From contig CADCIZ010000005.1 in NCBI GenBank assembly GCA_902801685.1, forward strand, positions 1 to 44,743: a DNA stretch of 44,743 nucleotides, in the 5' to 3' direction. Below the pieces are notes generated by a model that was not told where the DNA came from, did no database searches, and saw nothing but the letters and a program-made list of their open reading frames with translations. Made by a program: the position numbers and the translations under genes. This document shows, in pieces, positions 5,857 through 14,573 of the stretch (positions are counted from its first letter, which is position 1; each line of letters starts with the position of its first letter). The stretch is from an uncultured Erysipelotrichaceae bacterium. Lineage in GTDB: Bacteria; Bacillota_I; Bacilli_A; RF39; UBA660.

Positions 5857-6798
5857 ATGTTAAATAATATGTCAAAGAAAAAAAGGAGAGGTTTTACTCT
5901 CATCGAATTAGTAGCAGTATTAGTTATTATGGCTATACTTGCTCTTATTGTAACTCCATTAGTTATGAACATAATTAGAAAGGCTAGAATCTCTGCAGAC
6001 AAAAGAAGTATTGATGCATATGGAAGAAGTATTGAACTAGCAATTGCTTCATATTTGCTTGATACAGGTAAATTTCCAACATCAGTAGATCAACTTACAA
6101 TTGAGTATAGTGGAAATGAAGTAGTATGTTCAACAACACAAATAAACAGTGATTCATCAGTATATCTAACTGGTTGTAAAGTAAAGAATCGTAATGTAGA
6201 AGGATATAAATATGGAAAATATGAAGCTCCAACATATGATACATATTCTATAGGTGATCATATCTCATATAATGGAGTAACTTATTATGTAATTGAAGAT
6301 AGTAGCACTACTAATGATACAGTAAAATTACTAAAAGAAACTCCATTATTAAAAACAGAGATTGAAGGATATAATATTGATGGGTTAACTGTATCTGGGT
6401 CAACATATGGAGAGATACAATATGGAAGTTCAACGGATTATGAAACATCTGCAGTAAAGAAAGTAGTAGATAAGTGGGCAGAAGGTGCAGTTAAATCTGG
6501 AGATACCGCAATTGCAAGATTGATTAGTGTTGATGAATTAACAAATAATCTAGGCTATGTATATGACGACATTAATCCAACAAACATTTTTTATGTTTCT
6601 ACTGAATCAACACCAATCTGGGTATATAATATTCTAGGTTATTGGACAATGTCACCCTTCCTAGACTCATTGTATATTTGGAGAGTTGACTATGATGGCC
6701 GTCATATACGGGAATTTGATCCTTCAATTGCTATTAGTACAGTTTGTCCTGTTCTAGAAATTTCAAAAACTGCTGAATTAACTAAAATTGCTTCATAG
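5857..6798 (+). CDS. type IV prepilin-like protein with C-terminal lectin-like domain
   Basis: The N-terminus is a classic class III signal: basic head (SKKKRR), cleavage site G|FTLIE with Glu at +5, then a 20-residue hydrophobic helix (N-methylation domain). After an alpha-helical pilin stretch, residues from about 120 on form a second domain with YSIGDHISYNGVTYYVI, ARLISVDEL and STPIWVYN..YWT, ending CPVLEIS. The same domain is found in the Tad-locus protein at 18980-19782. Its end resembles DUF6273/C-type-lectin-like domains (W..D.DG...RPV). I choose ATG 5857 because AAAGGA (5841-5846) is too close to the ATG at 5848. It needs a prepilin peptidase, which is not in this window. Codons in the last 60 residues (CCC, TTC, GGC, CGG) are richer in G and C than in the rest of the gene. 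Confidence 0.78.
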   Translation: MLNNMSKKKRRGFTLIELVAVLVIMAILALIVTPLVMNIIRKARISADKRSIDAYGRSIELAIASYLLDTGKFPTSVDQLTIEYSGNEVVCSTTQINSDSSVYLTGCKVKNRNVEGYKYGKYEAPTYDTYSIGDHISYNGVTYYVIEDSSTTNDTVKLLKETPLLKTEIEGYNIDGLTVSGSTYGEIQYGSSTDYETSAVKKVVDKWAEGAVKSGDTAIARLISVDELTNNLGYVYDDINPTNIFYVSTESTPIWVYNILGYWTMSPFLDSLYIWRVDYDGRHIREFDPSIAISTVCPVLEISKTAELTKIAS

Positions 6799-6839
6799 TT
6801 TAATATGTTAGAATAACAATAAGTATGAGTGATAACTAA

Positions 6840-6868
6840 AATAATAGACTTGTGTTCTATTATTTTTT
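6840..6868 (+). terminator. terminator after the prepilin gene
   Basis: AATAATAGA (6840-6848) pairs with TCTATTATT (6856-6864), followed by a run of T. Confidence 0.8.
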
Positions 6869-6897
6869 GTTATGCATATCTTTAATTAGGTGATTTT

Positions 6898-7953
6898 ATG
6901 CATACTATAGCTTTTCCTAAACTTGCTGACTATGATATTCCTGCAATGTATTTGTTTAGACATATTACTGATTATAAGATTATTAAACCTATTATTAATT
7001 TAAATACTATGGAGACTGGTAGTAAGCATAGTCCTGATTTTGTATGTGCGCCTTTTAAATATACGCTTGGTAGTTTGATTAATGGTCTTGAAAATGGTGC
7101 GGATATTCTTTTGCAGTTTGGTGGAGGATGCAGATATGGGTATTATGCATCATTGCAAGAAGAAATATTAAAGAATTTAGGTTATAAATTTAAGATGTAT
7201 AACTTAGTTACGGCAGGACATACAGATATAAAAAGAATATATAGGCTTATTAAGGAGATTGATCCTAGTATTAAACTTAGGAGAGTATTTAGATACGGAG
7301 TAATTGCGCTTACCATGGTTAAGTATATGGATAATATTGATGATTATATTAGAGAAAATATTGGTTTTGAGTGTGAAAGAGGATCTTTTATTAAACTAAA
7401 GAAGAAGATGTTAAATGATTTTTCTAAATGTAGAGGATTATTTCATTTAAGAAGATTATATAGAAAGTATAAGAAAGAGTTTAAGAAGATTGAGATTGAT
7501 AAACCTAAAGACTATATTAAAGTGGGATTAATTGGTGAGTTATATACTTTGATGGAAGATAATGCTAATTATGAGATTGAGTATGAACTTGCGAAACATG
7601 GTATTGCGATTAAAAGGTTTACTAATGTTACTTATTTATTACTTAAGAAAAGAAAGAAAGTTCGTAAGTATTTAAAGAAAATGAAGAATATTAAATATAG
7701 ATTGGGTGCGGATGCACTAGATAATATCTATCATACTGAATATTTATGTAAGAAAGGTTATGATGGTATTGTTCATATAAAGTCTAGTTTCTGTACTCCC
7801 GAGATTGGTGCGATGCCACTTATAAATAAAGTAGCCAAAGATTATGATGTACCTGTAATATTCTTTAGTTTTGATACTAATACATCTAAAGTAGGTGTAG
7901 AAACAAGAATAGAAGCATTTGTTGATATGCTAAAGATGAAGAAGGAAATGTAA
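6898..7953 (+). CDS. 2-hydroxyacyl-CoA dehydratase-like (DUF2229-type) protein
   Basis: The 351-residue protein resembles the D-component of 2-hydroxyacyl-CoA dehydratases and the C-terminal half of large acyl-CoA dehydratase activase-related proteins. Cysteines likely to bind a [4Fe-4S] cluster are in FVCAPFKYTLG, GGGCRYGYY and SSFCTPEIG. The start has the SD AGGTGATTT. It is followed 14 bases later by the ATP-dependent activator gene, so the two form a unit. The family context is radical/ketyl chemistry driven by ATP-dependent electron transfer. No separate catalytic alpha/beta dehydratase pair, acyl-CoA transferase or substrate enzyme is adjacent, so the substrate is unknown. Confidence 0.8.
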   Translation: MHTIAFPKLADYDIPAMYLFRHITDYKIIKPIINLNTMETGSKHSPDFVCAPFKYTLGSLINGLENGADILLQFGGGCRYGYYASLQEEILKNLGYKFKMYNLVTAGHTDIKRIYRLIKEIDPSIKLRRVFRYGVIALTMVKYMDNIDDYIRENIGFECERGSFIKLKKKMLNDFSKCRGLFHLRRLYRKYKKEFKKIEIDKPKDYIKVGLIGELYTLMEDNANYEIEYELAKHGIAIKRFTNVTYLLLKKRKKVRKYLKKMKNIKYRLGADALDNIYHTEYLCKKGYDGIVHIKSSFCTPEIGAMPLINKVAKDYDVPVIFFSFDTNTSKVGVETRIEAFVDMLKMKKEM

Positions 7954-7967
7954 GGGGAGGAATGTAA

Positions 7968-8912
7968 TTGAAGAAATGTTATTTAGGAGTAGATATAGGT
8001 TCTATTTCAACAAAGGGTGTAGTTATTGATGATAATAATAATATAATTGCGAAAGAATATATATGGACGGAAGGAAATCCTGTAGGTGCGGTAAAAAAGT
8101 TAGTTGGTATTCTAAAAAGTCAGGTAAGTGATGAATATATATTAAAGGGGATTGGTACTACAGGAAGTGCGAGAAAATTAATTGGATTGATGTTAGGTAC
8201 AGATGTTGTTAAAAATGAAATAACGGCTCATGCCGTAGGAACTACATCTCTTTATCCATCTGTTAGAACAATTCTAGAAATTGGTGGACAAGATTCTAAG
8301 ATAATAATGCTTAATAATGGAATTATTACTGATTATGCGATGAATACATTATGCGCAGCAGGAACTGGTGCTTTTTTATCTAGTCAAGCTAAAAGAATAG
8401 GTGTCGATATTAATGAGTTTGGGGATATGGCACTTGATAGTAACAATCCAGTAAAGATTGCGGCAAGATGTACTGTATTTGCCGAATCAGACTTAATTCA
8501 TAAAGCACAATCTGGTTATGAGATTAAAGATATAGTTGCAGGTCTTTGTAGAAGTATAGTATTAAACTATTTAAATAATGTTGGTAAAGGTAAAAGGATA
8601 AAAGGACCTATTATATTTCAAGGAGGAGTAAGTAAGAATAAAGGGGTAGTTAAATACTTTAAAGAAGTACTTGGTGAAGATATTATAGTTGATGAAAATA
8701 GTCATCTTTTAGGGGCACTTGGTATTGCGATTATTTCTAAAAAATATGAGAGTGATAAAGTATATAGTTTTGATGTTAGTGATATTAGTTTTATAACTAA
8801 AGGTCATGAGTGTAGTGGGTGTAGTAATAACTGTGAAGTACTAAAGATATATAAGAATGATGAAATGATAGACGCTTGGGGAAATAGATGTCCTAGAGGA
8901 GTTAATAGTTAA
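7968..8912 (+). CDS. BadF/BadG/BcrA/BcrD-type CoA-dehydratase activase
   Basis: This ASKHA-fold ATPase activates 2-hydroxyacyl-CoA dehydratase-type enzymes by ATP-driven electron transfer. Motifs: phosphate-1 loop GVDIGSISTKGVV at the N-terminus, GTTGSAR, EIGGQDSKI, and the cluster cysteines in LCAAGTGAF and ARCTVFAESD, followed by the adenosine motif FQGGVSKN. The extra C-terminal tail HECSGCSNNCEV adds three cysteines, as in activase-related proteins of Firmicutes. It starts with TTG at 7968 after the strong SD AGGGGAGG. The partner is the gene just upstream. Confidence 0.85.
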   Translation: MKKCYLGVDIGSISTKGVVIDDNNNIIAKEYIWTEGNPVGAVKKLVGILKSQVSDEYILKGIGTTGSARKLIGLMLGTDVVKNEITAHAVGTTSLYPSVRTILEIGGQDSKIIMLNNGIITDYAMNTLCAAGTGAFLSSQAKRIGVDINEFGDMALDSNNPVKIAARCTVFAESDLIHKAQSGYEIKDIVAGLCRSIVLNYLNNVGKGKRIKGPIIFQGGVSKNKGVVKYFKEVLGEDIIVDENSHLLGALGIAIISKKYESDKVYSFDVSDISFITKGHECSGCSNNCEVLKIYKNDEMIDAWGNRCPRGVNS

Positions 8913-8959
8913 AACAAAAGCAAGATGCAAATAGTAAATATGCTTGCTTTTTTTGTTTT
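8911..8959 (+). terminator. terminator after the activase gene
   Basis: AAAGCAAG (8917-8924) pairs with CTTGCTTT (8943-8950), extended by outer A/T pairs and ending in a T-rich tail. The mutS -35 lies inside the right arm. Confidence 0.75.
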
Positions 8960-8973
8960 GAAAATGCTATAAT
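8944..8973 (+). promoter_or_regulatory. mutS promoter
   Basis: TTGCTT (8944-8949), an 18-base spacer, and TATAAT (8968-8973) with TGC before it (extended -10). Confidence 0.6.
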
Positions 8974-9010
8974 TAGTAATAGATTTGTTAGATAGTTAGG
9001 GTGGTTTATA

Positions 9011-11530
9011 ATGAATTCGAAAAGTGTTGATAGAACAAAGATTACGCCTATGATGAGGCAATATTTATCTATTAAAGATGAGAATCCTGGAGTAATTATT
9101 TTATTTCGTTTGGGAGACTTTTACGAAGCATTTTTTGAGGATGCAGTACTTGTTTCTCGTGAGTTAGAACTAACGCTTACAGGAAGGTCTGCTGGCTTAG
9201 AAGAGAGAGTTCCGATGTGTGGTGTACCGCATCATGCTGTAAATGTATATATAGAAAAACTTGTTGAAAAAGGATATCGTGTTGGAATTTGTGAACAACT
9301 AGAAGATCCAAAGGAAGCAACTGGGATTGTAGAGAGAGGTCTTACTCAGATTATTAGTAAGGGTACTGTAATAGATTCAGAATCTCTTGATGAGAATGAA
9401 TTTAATTATATTGGAAATATTATGGACTTTGATTCTAATTATGGTATTTGTTATACTGATATCACAACAGGTATTATATATGTAAGCTTGCTTAATCATA
9501 ATAATGTTAATTTAGTTAGTGAAATTGTATCTTTAGGATTAAAAGAAGTTGTAGTAAATGATAAAATAGATAAAAGTATTATTAGTACTTTAAAGAATCA
9601 ATTTAAGATATCTATTACTTTTAACGAAGGAATAATAGATAATAGTGAATATGAATATATATATGAAGATATTACTGATTATAGATATATTAATACTATT
9701 AAGCATTTACTTACTTATATTACTAAAAGTAAGATGATGAATCTATCACATATGCAAAAAGCAATTATTAAAGAGAATAATAAATATTTAAAGATGGATA
9801 TTCATACTAAGAGAAATCTAGAATTAACAGAGACTTTAAGATTAAAACAAAGACAGTATTCATTACTTTGGTTACTAGATAAAACAAAGACAGCCATGGG
9901 TAGTAGGCTTTTAAAAACATATATTGAAAATCCTTTAATAGATATTGATGAAATAAATAAAAGATATGATATAGTAGAAAAATTAGAAGAAGAATTTATT
10001 CTTGCGGAAGATTTAAAAGGATTACTATATAATGTGTATGATTTAGAAAGATTAAGTGGTAGAATTGCTTTTAATAATGCGAATGGTAGGGATTTATTAC
10101 AATTAAAAACATCACTTAGTGTTTTACCAGATATTAATAATATACTTAAATCTATTAATTTTAAAACTATTGATACATTAAGTGATTTATATAAGTTAAT
10201 AGATGATTCAATATATGAAAATCCTCCCGTAGGAGTTAAAGAAGGATATTTAATTAAAGAAGGATATAATAGCGAACTTGATGAGTTAAAATCACTTCGT
10301 ACTAATGGTAAAGATTTTATAGCTAAGTTTGAAGCAGAAGAAAGAGAAAAGACTGGTATTAAAACTTTAAAAGTTGGATATAACCGAGTATTTGGTTATT
10401 ATATTGAAGTATCTAAAGGTATGAAGGATTTAGTCAAAGATGAATATGGTTATGAAAGAAAGCAGACATTAAGCAATTGTGAAAGATATATTTCTCCAAT
10501 ATTAAAAGAAAAAGAAGCGATAATATTAAATGCGGAAGAAAAAATTATTGAGTTAGAATATGAATTATTCTGCAATATTAAAAATGAGATTAAGAAGTAT
10601 ATTCCTAAACTTCAAGAGGTGGCTAAAACTATTAGTGAGATAGATGTATTGTTATCATTTTCTATTGTTTCATCTGAGAATAATTATATAAGACCAACTC
10701 TTACTGATAAACATGTTATAAATATTAAAGATAATAGACATGCAGTAGTTGAAAAAGTGTTAGAGAGTGAATATGTACCTAATGATATTATAATGAATGA
10801 AGATACTAATATTTTGCTGATTACAGGACCTAATATGGCAGGTAAGTCAACATATATGAGAGAACTTGCAATTACAGTTATTATGGCACAAATAGGTTGT
10901 TTTGTACCTGCAAGTGAAGCAACGCAAATGGTATTTGATTCAATATATACAAGAATTGGAGCTAGTGATGATTTAGTATCAGGTAAATCAACATTTATGG
11001 TAGAGATGAATGAAGCAAATAATGCGGTACAGAATGCAACAAACAAATCATTAGTATTATTTGATGAATTAGGGCGTGGTACTGCAACTTATGATGGGAT
11101 AGCTTTAGCTCAAGCAATTATAGAATATATTCATGATAATATAAATTGTAAGATGTTATTTTCTACTCATTATCATGAATTAACTGAGTTAGATAAAAAG
11201 TTAAAGTATTTAAAAAATGTTCATGTTAGTGCTTATGAAGAAGATGGCAAGATTACCTTTTTACACAAAATAAAAGATGGTAGTGTTGATAAAAGTTATG
11301 GAATACATGTAGCGCGTCTTGCAGATTTACCTTCTAAACTTATTAAAAGAGCAGATGAAATACTTACTCATTACGAATCAAAAAAAGAAAAAAAAGAGAT
11401 TGTTCAAGAATCATTAATTTTTGATACAGAACCTAGTTTAGTAGAAGAAGAGATAAAAAAACTAGATTTACTTAATATGACGCCGTTAGATGCATTAAAT
11501 ACATTATATAAATTAAAAGAAAAACTTTAA
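9011..11530 (+). CDS. mutS: DNA mismatch repair protein MutS
   Basis: MutS recognises mispaired bases and small loops and starts methyl-independent mismatch repair with MutL. The 839-residue protein is full length. The N-terminal mismatch-binding domain has the Phe-X-Glu motif in GDFYEAFFEDA. The core, lever and clamp domains follow, then the ABC-type ATPase with Walker A GPNMAGKST (about 606-614), LVSGKSTFMVEM, Walker B LVLFDELGRGT and FSTHYHEL. The C-terminus (LDLLNMTPLDALNTLYKL) matches the usual MutS end. mutL, which often follows mutS in Bacilli, is not next to it here; a prepilin gene is. Confidence 0.97.
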   Translation: MNSKSVDRTKITPMMRQYLSIKDENPGVIILFRLGDFYEAFFEDAVLVSRELELTLTGRSAGLEERVPMCGVPHHAVNVYIEKLVEKGYRVGICEQLEDPKEATGIVERGLTQIISKGTVIDSESLDENEFNYIGNIMDFDSNYGICYTDITTGIIYVSLLNHNNVNLVSEIVSLGLKEVVVNDKIDKSIISTLKNQFKISITFNEGIIDNSEYEYIYEDITDYRYINTIKHLLTYITKSKMMNLSHMQKAIIKENNKYLKMDIHTKRNLELTETLRLKQRQYSLLWLLDKTKTAMGSRLLKTYIENPLIDIDEINKRYDIVEKLEEEFILAEDLKGLLYNVYDLERLSGRIAFNNANGRDLLQLKTSLSVLPDINNILKSINFKTIDTLSDLYKLIDDSIYENPPVGVKEGYLIKEGYNSELDELKSLRTNGKDFIAKFEAEEREKTGIKTLKVGYNRVFGYYIEVSKGMKDLVKDEYGYERKQTLSNCERYISPILKEKEAIILNAEEKIIELEYELFCNIKNEIKKYIPKLQEVAKTISEIDVLLSFSIVSSENNYIRPTLTDKHVINIKDNRHAVVEKVLESEYVPNDIIMNEDTNILLITGPNMAGKSTYMRELAITVIMAQIGCFVPASEATQMVFDSIYTRIGASDDLVSGKSTFMVEMNEANNAVQNATNKSLVLFDELGRGTATYDGIALAQAIIEYIHDNINCKMLFSTHYHELTELDKKLKYLKNVHVSAYEEDGKITFLHKIKDGSVDKSYGIHVARLADLPSKLIKRADEILTHYESKKEKKEIVQESLIFDTEPSLVEEEIKKLDLLNMTPLDALNTLYKLKEKL

Positions 11531-11578
11531 AAAAAATAGTAAATGTGATATTATGTTTATAGCATAGTGAGGGATATA

Positions 11579-12481
11579 ATGAAAAAAAATGGTTTTACTT
11601 TGATAGAAATGTTATCTGTGATAGTAATTGTAAGTATAATTGCGCTAGTACTTATACCTATAGTTTCTAAAAATATAAAAGATAGTAAAGTTAATGTATA
11701 TAATAATTTAATAAACAAAATGCTTGGTGCAACAAGTGATTGGATGATTAAAAATACTGACTTGTTACCAAGTGATGGAGAGAGTATTAGTATTACTTTA
11801 GGAATGTTACAATCAGAAGGTTATATAAGTACTGATTTAAAAAATCCAAATACTGATAAATTATTTCCTGCTGATATGGTAATTAATATTAGTTATGTTA
11901 AAAGTAATAGAAATAATCCAAAACTTACTAATGGTAAGTATAAAGGAGATTATTCTATTGTAGTTGATGTTAATAGTGGCACTGAAATTAAAGATATTGA
12001 TGATGAATATACTGTAGTTGAATTAGGTGCGAGTGATAATGATGTAGATACTATAATTTATAAAGATAAAGAGAATAACGATATTACACTTAGAGAATAT
12101 AGTTTGCAATTTATAAGTAATGGATTAAATGTTGAAAAAGTTGATTCAAGTAAAGTAGGAATATATTATGTATATTATTCTAAAATAGGCGGAGATAAAA
12201 AATTTACTAGAGTATTTAATGTTGCTGATACAACACTTCCAGAAATAGTATTCCCAGAAAATGATACTGTAAGTACAAGTATTTCTTCCTTTGATTTATA
12301 CGATAATGTTGAATGCAATGATAATAGTAATATCTGTAAATTAATGATTACTGAAGGTGAGAATGAATTCTACGAGGCTTTAAGTAATAAAGAGACAGGT
12401 AACTATGTAGTTAAATATCAAGCAACTGATGGATATAATAATTCAACAACTAAGAAAAGAGTAATAGAAATTACTGAATAA
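11579..12481 (+). CDS. type IV prepilin-like protein with Ig-like C-terminal domain
   Basis: The start at ATG 11579 (SD GTGAGGGA) gives MKKNG|FTLIEML, a short basic head, prepilin peptidase site and Glu+5, followed by a hydrophobic helix. A GTG at 11567 overlaps the SD and is not preferred. The body is a pilin-like domain of about 130 residues. The last 80 residues (from TTLPEIVFPEN to the end) look like an HYR/DUF5011-type Ig-like domain with DLYDNVECNDNS and GNYVVKYQATDGYNN. The TadB-like protein at 19797 carries the same kind of domain. It is probably a minor pilin or adhesive tip subunit. It sits alone between mutS and deoD, away from the Tad operon. Confidence 0.78.
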   Translation: MKKNGFTLIEMLSVIVIVSIIALVLIPIVSKNIKDSKVNVYNNLINKMLGATSDWMIKNTDLLPSDGESISITLGMLQSEGYISTDLKNPNTDKLFPADMVINISYVKSNRNNPKLTNGKYKGDYSIVVDVNSGTEIKDIDDEYTVVELGASDNDVDTIIYKDKENNDITLREYSLQFISNGLNVEKVDSSKVGIYYVYYSKIGGDKKFTRVFNVADTTLPEIVFPENDTVSTSISSFDLYDNVECNDNSNICKLMITEGENEFYEALSNKETGNYVVKYQATDGYNNSTTKKRVIEITE

Positions 12482-12483
12482 AG

Positions 12484-12504
12484 TACGAGAAATCGTATTT
12501 TTTT
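12484..12504 (+). terminator. terminator after the Ig-tailed prepilin
   Basis: TACGA, a GAAA tetraloop, then TCGTA, followed by seven T. Confidence 0.8.
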
Positions 12505-12508
12505 CTAA

Positions 12509-12537
12509 TTTACATCTTTAATTATACATGTTATAAT
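12509..12537 (+). promoter_or_regulatory. deoD promoter
   Basis: TTTACA (12509-12514), a 17-base spacer, and TATAAT (12532-12537). Confidence 0.65.
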
Positions 12538-12559
12538 TGTCTTAGTTAGAGGAGGGTAT

Positions 12560-13261
12560 ATGACTGTACATAACGAAGCTAAAAAAGAGGATATTGCGAA
12601 AACTGTATTAATGCCAGGGGATCCAATGAGAGCAAAAATGATTGCCGAAAAGTATTTAGATGATTATAAACTTGTTAATAGTGTTAGAGGAATGTATGCT
12701 TATACAGGATTTTATAAAGGTAAGAGAATTACTGTTATGGCATCTGGTATGGGAATACCTAGTATTGGTATATATTCATATGAACTTTATAAATTTTATG
12801 ATGTAGATAATATAATTAGAGTAGGTTCATGTGGTACTTATATTAAAGATTTAAATCTATATGATGTCGTAGTTGCGTATGATGCGTATTCAGAGTCTAC
12901 TTATGCTAAAGATTTTGGTGATAATAATTCTATTATGAAATGTAGTGACAAATTATATAGTAGCTTTAAAGATATGGCAAATAAAAATAATATAAAAGTA
13001 ACAAGTGTTAGAGCGCACTCTAGTGATTCTTTTTATGCAGATATTAACATAGATGATTTAGTTAATAATAAAGGTTGTAGTGTAGTAGAAATGGAAACAT
13101 TTGGACTATATTTTAATGCTAAATATTTAAATAAAAACGCATTAGCTATATATACAGTATCTGATAATTTAATAACTAAAGAAAAAGCAACAACCGAAGA
13201 AAGGCAAAATTCATTTACAGAAATGATAGAATTAGCCTTGGATGTTGCAATAAATTTATAA
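12560..13261 (+). CDS. deoD: purine-nucleoside phosphorylase, DeoD type
   Basis: This enzyme carries out phosphorolysis of purine (deoxy)nucleosides to the base and (deoxy)ribose-1-phosphate, in nucleoside salvage. The 233-residue length and motifs are those of the hexameric DeoD family: phosphate-binding MPGDPMRA near the start, GMGIPSIGIYSYEL, RVGSCGTY, the nucleoside-binding VVEMETFGLY, and SDN near the C-terminus. The SD is GAGGAGGG. A pyrimidine-nucleoside phosphorylase is found at 41811, so both salvage branches are in the window. Confidence 0.95.
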   Translation: MTVHNEAKKEDIAKTVLMPGDPMRAKMIAEKYLDDYKLVNSVRGMYAYTGFYKGKRITVMASGMGIPSIGIYSYELYKFYDVDNIIRVGSCGTYIKDLNLYDVVVAYDAYSESTYAKDFGDNNSIMKCSDKLYSSFKDMANKNNIKVTSVRAHSSDSFYADINIDDLVNNKGCSVVEMETFGLYFNAKYLNKNALAIYTVSDNLITKEKATTEERQNSFTEMIELALDVAINL

Positions 13262-13292
13262 ATATAGTTCATACTAAGAAAAAGGAGGTAAC

Positions 13293-14573
13293 ATGAAATA
13301 CCGTAAAATAAAGACACAAGCCTATAATTTACATGTTATTAAAACCAAAAAGTTTAAAACTATTACTGTAGAGGTGTGTTTTAAAAGCAAATTAGATAAA
13401 GAAGAAATTACTTATCGTAATTTACTAATAAATACTTTATGTGAAGCATGTGATAAATATAAAACCAAAAGAGAGATGTCAATCGCAACAGAAGACTTAT
13501 ATGAATTATCTTATCAAGCAACGAATTATATATCTGGTGCTTATAATGTTATGTGTTTTGATATAACTTTTTTAAATGATAAATATACGGAGGATGGTAA
13601 TTTTGAATCATCCTTAGATTTTCTATGCGAAATTTTATTTAATCCACTTGTTGAATCTTCTTATGCATCAACTAGATTTAATAAGAATAATTTTGAACTA
13701 TCCTATAAATTACTTGAAGAAAATATTAAATGTGTCAAAGAAAATCCTACTTTATATTCTAAAATGCGTTTATTTGAAATAATGAGTCCTAATAGTATTC
13801 ACTCTTATAGAAGTTGCGGCTATATAGAAGATTTAAAGAATGTTACTGCATCAAAGCTATACAACTATTATTTAAAAATGTTAAAAACAGATATATTAGA
13901 TATATTTGTAATAGGAGATATTAGTGAACCTCGAGTTAGAAAAGCAATAACTGATAGATTTAAAATACGCACATTAAAGAAGAAGAGTGAATCACATTTT
14001 GTTAGTATGAAAAGAACTAGATTATTTCCTAAAAAAGTAGTAGAGGATATATCTTTATTACAAAGTCAGTTAGCGCTAGGATATAAATTTGATAAAACAA
14101 GTTTGTTTGAAAGAAGATATGTTTTAAATGTCTTATCTTATATACTAGGTGGAGGGCCAGACTCTAAGTTATTTAAAGATGTAAGAGAGGCAAATTCACT
14201 TTGTTACTCTATATCATCTAGAGGTGTTCCCCTTAATAATGCACTAGTCATAAGTGCGGGAATATCAGCTAAAGATTTTAAAAAAGCTGTAACTTTAATA
14301 AAGAAAAATGTTAAAAGTATTCATCAAGGGGAATTTAGTGAAGATGATATCATGAAGGCTAAAGTTACTTATATGAATTCTATTAAAGAGTTAGAAGATA
14401 ATCCACAAAATTTACTTAGTATGTATACTGGAATGGAATATTTAAAAAGTGATGATATTGATGGTAGAATTAAAAAAATAAGTAAAGTAAGTAAAAAGGA
14501 TGTAATAAAGTTGGCTTCTAAATTGCACCTAGATGTTATATACTTATTGAAAGGAGATAATAATGAAGACTAA
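13293..14573 (+). CDS. ymfF: M16-family peptidase-like protein, non-catalytic partner (YmfF type)
   Basis: The 426-residue protein has the M16/insulinase fold (VLSYILGGGPDSKLFKDVRE..LCYSI is the typical C-terminal-half motif) but lacks the zinc motif HXXEH. The same holds for the first of the two tandem M16 proteins in Bacilli (YmfF/YmfH). The gene overlaps the catalytic partner by 11 bases. In some Bacillota such pairs are listed near EF-P modification genes. What this pair cleaves is not known. The SD is AAGGAGG. Confidence 0.8.
   Translation: MKYRKIKTQAYNLHVIKTKKFKTITVEVCFKSKLDKEEITYRNLLINTLCEACDKYKTKREMSIATEDLYELSYQATNYISGAYNVMCFDITFLNDKYTEDGNFESSLDFLCEILFNPLVESSYASTRFNKNNFELSYKLLEENIKCVKENPTLYSKMRLFEIMSPNSIHSYRSCGYIEDLKNVTASKLYNYYLKMLKTDILDIFVIGDISEPRVRKAITDRFKIRTLKKKSESHFVSMKRTRLFPKKVVEDISLLQSQLALGYKFDKTSLFERRYVLNVLSYILGGGPDSKLFKDVREANSLCYSISSRGVPLNNALVISAGISAKDFKKAVTLIKKNVKSIHQGEFSEDDIMKAKVTYMNSIKELEDNPQNLLSMYTGMEYLKSDDIDGRIKKISKVSKKDVIKLASKLHLDVIYLLKGDNNED

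Noticed and set aside
10684-11046. Minus-strand frame within mutS
   Set aside because: It is a shadow of the highly conserved MutS ATPase domain.
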